A program made the position numbers and the translations under genes. 53,071 nt of DNA, taken from assembly GCA_949893755.1 (NCBI GenBank), contig CATLCV010000011.1:1-53071 (forward strand). Reading direction: 5' to 3'. Positions 49,809 to 53,071 of the stretch are shown piece by piece; position 1 is the first letter of the stretch, and the number at the start of each line of letters is the position of its first letter. This stretch comes from an uncultured Lachnospiraceae bacterium. Lineage in GTDB: Bacteria > Bacillota > Clostridia > Lachnospirales > Lachnospiraceae. The notes below the pieces were generated by a model. It was not told the DNA's origin, did not search any database, and was given only the letters and a program-made list of their open reading frames with translations.

Positions 49809-51824
49809 TCAATTTATCATCCGCAAAACGTTCTGCCGCATCCGCAATAGCTCCAGATCCTCCGGAAGAAGCGGAGAAAGCTGCAGAATAATCGGCAACG
49901 CTTCTGTATACTGTTTTTTCTCTATCATAGACCTTAATGCCTCTTTCATCTGCCCGGCCAGCATCTGGAACTCTGCTCCTGTGTTGACAGATGGAGTTTC
50001 GATTTTTGCTGTCATCTGGCGAATGACCTCCCGGATGACTCCTGTCATCTTCGGATAGAACCGGAGGGCAATACGGAATAAACGGACAGCTTCCGGGAAT
50101 TCTCCTTGTCTCATCTTCTCCAGAGCTTCCCATACAAAAAGGGCAAAGCGACCGTCTTTTGGAAGAAAAATGCGTGCTCTATCACTGAACATTTCATCCC
50201 GATATTGAATCTGGTAAAAACGAAGGACAGATCCACTGTATTTTTTCAGAAGCTGGATCATAGTATCACCTGTAAGGAATCCCTGAATCAGCTCTTTTTC
50301 ATATATGAGCTTTTTCAACCAGAGGCCATAGATGGGAGCATCTTCAACCAATTTTTCTGTTGAAGCCTTCAATTTTTCTGATTCATCTATTGAAAGCAGG
50401 CTCTCGAGCTTTTCGGCGCATTGCTTCCAATCATCAATATCCATCACACTCACAATCTCAGCCATATCTACTTGGATTAGGACAGCCTCTTTTACTGCCT
50501 GATGTTTTAGGTAAGAAGATTCTGTTCCTACGACGCATTGCACAAATAACTCCTGCCGTTCCTCCTTTGTAATTCCGTTATCCAGATTTGTGGCCTTCTG
50601 TAGCAACAAATATGAGGATTCTTTGGGGAAATGTGCCAAAAGTTCACGAAAAGGTTCTGGCCAGCTTTTTTCCCATTTGTCAAAAATCGGATAATATCGC
50701 TGCATCCAGCTTTCTTCTTTCCATGGTAACAATTCGAGAAAATATATCGCCTGATCCATATCACCCAACTTCAGTGCACATTCCGTACAATTTATTCGAA
50801 TCTGGTACAGTCTATCGGGCATCTTAATGCGATTCTCCGTTACATCGGCATAAGTCTGCTGTCTCCATAACGCCGGATGCTGATCCATATAGGACAGAAT
50901 CTTTTCAAATTTCGCTCCATAGTACAACATATCCTCCGCAGCTTCACGCCTGGAATAGATTGCAAGCAGCGTTTCGTAGATATCTAGTTTAATCAATTCC
51001 CTTGGTTGTCCTTTTTCCAATATGCGGAGTGCTTCTTCTTCCGCCTTTTCAAATTCATCTTTTCTGCAAAGAATAGACAGCAGGTTCACCTGAAGCCAGC
51101 CGCGGTAAAAATCATCTTCGTGTGTGTTACAGAGCCGAATCCCTTCCCTACAATATTCTTCTGCTTTTTTCCAATCTTCCGCAATTACATATTCCTGTAC
51201 GATCTGAAGATAATTTTTCACATAAGCTGGACGTTCCAGCATATTTTGGAGCAGGAGCGGAAGGTTTCGTGATGTCTTCTCTTTATTTCCCCTTCCATTC
51301 TCAGAGATATAGCCATAATGATTTACATATGTCTCAAAATATTTACATGGCATGACACGTGGAACCAGTTCTTCATGTACGGTATTTTGGAAGGCTAAAC
51401 CCGATACTATCCGAGCCATCCGAAATGCGTGGTAATCGGAGTATTCGATCCCGTTCCAGTTGATATAATTTTTCTGTTTATAGCAGGCAGAGCCATAGTT
51501 CTTATATTCTCCGGATAAAAAGAAATCCCGAATTTCTGTCACATCCTCAAACCATTCATCATCATCAATATATAGAAACCATTCTCCTTTCGCTGCCCAC
51601 AGTCCTACGTTTCTTGCTGCCGAGAAATTATCGCACCATGTGAAAGGGAGAATTTTATCAGTATAACAGCTGGCAATCTCTTTTACTCGTTCGTCTGTCC
51701 CAGTAAACACAATTATCAGTTCGCTTGGAATCTGCATCAGCAGAGGACGCAGAGAATCCAGACATCTTTCCAAAGATGCTGCCCGATTCGATGCGAGTAG
51801 TGATATGCTGAGCTGTATCTGCAT
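49809..51824 (-). CDS. Large GT2 glycosyltransferase with TPR-like C-terminus, candidate flagellin glycosyltransferase
   Basis: This 671-residue protein opens with a GT2 domain (about 1-240: LSISLLASNRAASLERCLDS, NFSAARNVGLWAAKGEWFLY, the DXD in YIDDDEWFEDV, and the NTVHEELVPRV block). About 430 residues of helical pairs follow that look like TPR or similar repeats (for example DWKKAEEYCREGIRLCNTHE). This layout, placed first behind flagellin, matches the putative flagellin O-glycosyltransferases of Clostridia, where the repeats would hold the flagellin. The start has AAGGAG 10 bases upstream. Length is long because of the repeat region. Confidence 0.85.
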   Translation of the reverse strand: MQIQLSISLLASNRAASLERCLDSLRPLLMQIPSELIIVFTGTDERVKEIASCYTDKILPFTWCDNFSAARNVGLWAAKGEWFLYIDDDEWFEDVTEIRDFFLSGEYKNYGSACYKQKNYINWNGIEYSDYHAFRMARIVSGLAFQNTVHEELVPRVMPCKYFETYVNHYGYISENGRGNKEKTSRNLPLLLQNMLERPAYVKNYLQIVQEYVIAEDWKKAEEYCREGIRLCNTHEDDFYRGWLQVNLLSILCRKDEFEKAEEEALRILEKGQPRELIKLDIYETLLAIYSRREAAEDMLYYGAKFEKILSYMDQHPALWRQQTYADVTENRIKMPDRLYQIRINCTECALKLGDMDQAIYFLELLPWKEESWMQRYYPIFDKWEKSWPEPFRELLAHFPKESSYLLLQKATNLDNGITKEERQELFVQCVVGTESSYLKHQAVKEAVLIQVDMAEIVSVMDIDDWKQCAEKLESLLSIDESEKLKASTEKLVEDAPIYGLWLKKLIYEKELIQGFLTGDTMIQLLKKYSGSVLRFYQIQYRDEMFSDRARIFLPKDGRFALFVWEALEKMRQGEFPEAVRLFRIALRFYPKMTGVIREVIRQMTAKIETPSVNTGAEFQMLAGQMKEALRSMIEKKQYTEALPIILQLSPLLPEDLELLRMRQNVLRMIN

Positions 51825-51914
51825 AGTGTCATGACTCCTTCCATAATCTGTGTCTATTCAAGGCAATAATATGATAAATCAATTCCCTGTAGGTACTTTC
51901 CGAATTTTATAAAG

Positions 51915-51921
51915 TTGTCAA
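51915..51921 (-). promoter_or_regulatory. Possible -35 element between flagellin terminator and island
   Basis: A perfect TTGACA (minus strand, 51916-51921) lies just behind the flagellin terminators and about 92 bases before the first island gene. No good -10 stands at the proper distance, so a promoter of the island here is only a suggestion. Confidence 0.25.
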
Positions 51922-51931
51922 TTTATTTATC

Positions 51932-52009
51932 AAAAAATGGGCGTTTTCTTTTATATACGGAAACTACCGTATGCAAAAGAAAGCGCCCATCCAGTGGACC
52001 GGCGCTCTC
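51932..52009 (-). terminator. Two overlapping, mutually exclusive terminator hairpins after flagellin
   Basis: The first hairpin (51979-52009) pairs GAGAGCGCC with GGCGCTTTC, with a GG-TCCA/TGGA extension. The second, larger one (51936-51989) pairs GGGCGCTTTCTTTTGCATAC with a downstream arm ending GAAAACGCCC and is followed by a six-T run. Both use the same GGGCGCTTTC strand, so they cannot form at once. This arrangement is typical of attenuators and could set how much RNA polymerase reads from flagellin into the glycosylation island. Confidence 0.7.
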
Positions 52010-52029
52010 TGAAATTGTACCTGTAGTGA

Positions 52030-52845
52030 TTACTGTAATAACTGAAGAACTCCCTGCGGTACCTGATTTGCCTGAGCAAGCATTGCCTGAGAAGCCTGAA
52101 CCAGGATGTTGTTCTTCGTGTATGCCATCATTTCCTTTGCCATATCTACGTCACGAATACGGGACTCAGCTGCAGATAAGTTCTCATGCTGAACACCCAG
52201 GTTGTTGATGGTGTGCTCCAGACGGTTCTGCAGTGCGCCGAATGTGGAACGCATGGAAGAAATCTTATCAATTGCTGCATTAATTGAACTAATTGCACTA
52301 CGAGCAGAAGCAGAAGTCGTAATACTCATACTGGAAATTGTAAGTGCTGACGCAGACAATCCGCTAAATGAAACTCTAAGCTGATTGTAGGAAGCTCCTG
52401 ACTCACCAACATGAAGTACAATTGACTTTCCAGCAGCAAACAGTGTAATTCCGTTAAACTTACTAGCCTGACCAATTCTGTCAATCTCAGAACGCAGCTG
52501 GTTAATTTCCTTCTGCATCTCAGAACGGTTTGTGGAAGAATATGTGCCGTTCGCAGACTGTGTAGCCAGTTCCACCATACGATTCAGCATAGAGTGAACT
52601 TCTGTCAGAGCACCTTCTGCTGTCTGTACAAGAGATACACCATCCTCAGCGTTCTTCTTAGCCATATCAAGACCGCTGATCTGAGCACGCATCTTTTCAG
52701 AAATAGCCAATCCAGCAGCGTCATCGCCTGCACGGTTGATTCTGTAACCGGATGACAGTTTCTCAAGGTTCTTGCCTACGGAAGAGTTGTTGTTGTATAA
52801 ATTTCTGTGTGCATTTAATGCTGTGATATTATGTTGAATTCTCAT
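52030..52845 (-). CDS. hag: Flagellin (short type)
   Basis: This 271-residue flagellin has the conserved D0/D1 N-terminal domain (MRIQHNITALNAHRNLYNN, LEKLSSGYRINRAGDDAAGL, QTAEGALTEVHSMLNRMVEL) and the C-terminal domain (AESRIRDVDMAKEMMAYTKN, ILVQASQAMLAQANQVPQGV). The usual D2/D3 part is almost absent. A Ser/Thr/Ala-rich stretch (about 160-195, SGLSASALTISSMSITTSAS) remains between the two domains and offers many O-glycosylation sites. An AAGGAGG lies 7 bases before the ATG. It heads a region whose next genes are glycosylation enzymes. Confidence 0.96.
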   Translation of the reverse strand: MRIQHNITALNAHRNLYNNNSSVGKNLEKLSSGYRINRAGDDAAGLAISEKMRAQISGLDMAKKNAEDGVSLVQTAEGALTEVHSMLNRMVELATQSANGTYSSTNRSEMQKEINQLRSEIDRIGQASKFNGITLFAAGKSIVLHVGESGASYNQLRVSFSGLSASALTISSMSITTSASARSAISSINAAIDKISSMRSTFGALQNRLEHTINNLGVQHENLSAAESRIRDVDMAKEMMAYTKNNILVQASQAMLAQANQVPQGVLQLLQ

Positions 52846-53071
52846 GGTTATTCCTCCTTGAATATTCTTGCACGGAAATTCCTTTTTCCTGCATAATTAT
52901 ACATTTTTGTTTTTGGTTAGAAGTGTCCGGGGAACGAAACAAGTGTTCGTTTCGAACATGCCGGCGAACTGTCCAGAAAAGTACACCTTACTGGACGGAC
53001 TGCCTTGTATTCTTCTTTTTCACGTTGTCTTTTCAAAAAAATAATGATAGAATTATCGTATAGAAAATCTG
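52846..53071 (-). promoter_or_regulatory. Flagellin upstream region (promoter and leader)
   Basis: Two inverted repeats stand in this region: GTCCAG/CTGGAC (about 52971-52996) and GAACGAAAC with GTTTCGAAC (about 52932-52957). A CGATAA at 53053-53058 (minus strand) matches the -10 of the flagellar sigma-28 class, but its -35 would lie outside the window. A TATAAT near 52897-52902 without a good -35 is an alternative. The start site cannot be decided from the sequence alone. Confidence 0.4.

Noticed and set aside
18873..51824. Insertion sequences or transposase remnants in the island
   Set aside because: No transposase or integrase reading frame and no pair of terminal inverted repeats was seen, despite the signs of transfer in base composition.
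1..53071. tRNA or rRNA genes
   Set aside because: No cloverleaf with the GTTCGANTC loop and no conserved rRNA segment was noticed on either strand; I cannot run a dedicated scan.
53041..53071. Complete sigma-28 promoter of flagellin
   Set aside because: Only a CGATAA-like -10 is inside the window; the -35 would be beyond the right edge, so it cannot be supported.

Overview
The window looks like part of the chromosome of a motile, flagellated low-GC Gram-positive anaerobe of the class Clostridia, most likely a Lachnospiraceae member. The basis is gene content and order: a fla/che operon running flgB-fliE-fliF-fliG-fliH-fliI-fliJ-fliK-flgD-(flagellar operon protein)-flgE-flbD-motA-motB-fliM-cheY-flgC-fliY, strong AGGAGG-type ribosome binding sites, and no outer-membrane ring genes. 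This is inferred by eye, without a database search.

Layout. Almost every gene is on the minus strand, so transcription runs from high to low coordinates. Bases 1-15397 hold the early flagellar operon (rod, MS ring, switch, export ATPase, hook, stator); fliY is cut by the left window edge. Bases 15674-16510 encode a lytic transglycosylase. A methyl-accepting chemotaxis protein at 16874-18769 is the only plus-strand gene and ends in a bidirectional-looking terminator. Bases 18873-51824 are a roughly 33 kb glycosylation island, and 52030-52845 encode a short flagellin. An island placed between flagellin and the early flagellar genes, starting right behind flagellin, resembles the flagellin glycosylation locus of Clostridioides difficile, so its products probably modify flagellin (inference).

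The island has several functional blocks. (a) CDP-deoxysugar synthesis: RfbF, RfbG and RfbH give a CDP-3,6-dideoxy-4-ketohexose. A YerE-like TPP carboligase, an HMGL-type aldolase fusion and an SDR reductase are candidates for making a branched 3,6-dideoxysugar. (b) Phosphosugar and nucleotide-sugar enzymes: an IspD/TarI-like cytidylyltransferase, a ribulose-phosphate 3-epimerase homologue, a KpsF-like SIS isomerase, a nucleotidyltransferase-kinase fusion and two HAD phosphatases. (c) Transferases: GT2, GT9-like, GT32 and CDP-glycerol transferase-like proteins and four methyltransferases. (d) A three-gene secreted or membrane surface module at 44838-48402 whose role I do not know.

The most notable observations are these. 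Nine enzymes of the island carry the same roughly 90-residue Rossmann-like 'YGaG' domain, fused to the N-terminus in some and the C-terminus in others. A run of nine G lies inside one methyltransferase gene such that gaining or losing one base gives a stop, and an identical tract with 10-bp tandem repeats lies in the leader of a second methyltransferase gene; both suggest phase variation. An aldolase/TPP/CDP-sugar set may define an undescribed branched-sugar pathway. flgC has left its usual flgB-flgC-fliE place and sits with cheY between fliM and fliY, and fliL is absent. Bases 39000-44840 are visibly more AT-rich than the flanks, which suggests separate acquisition.
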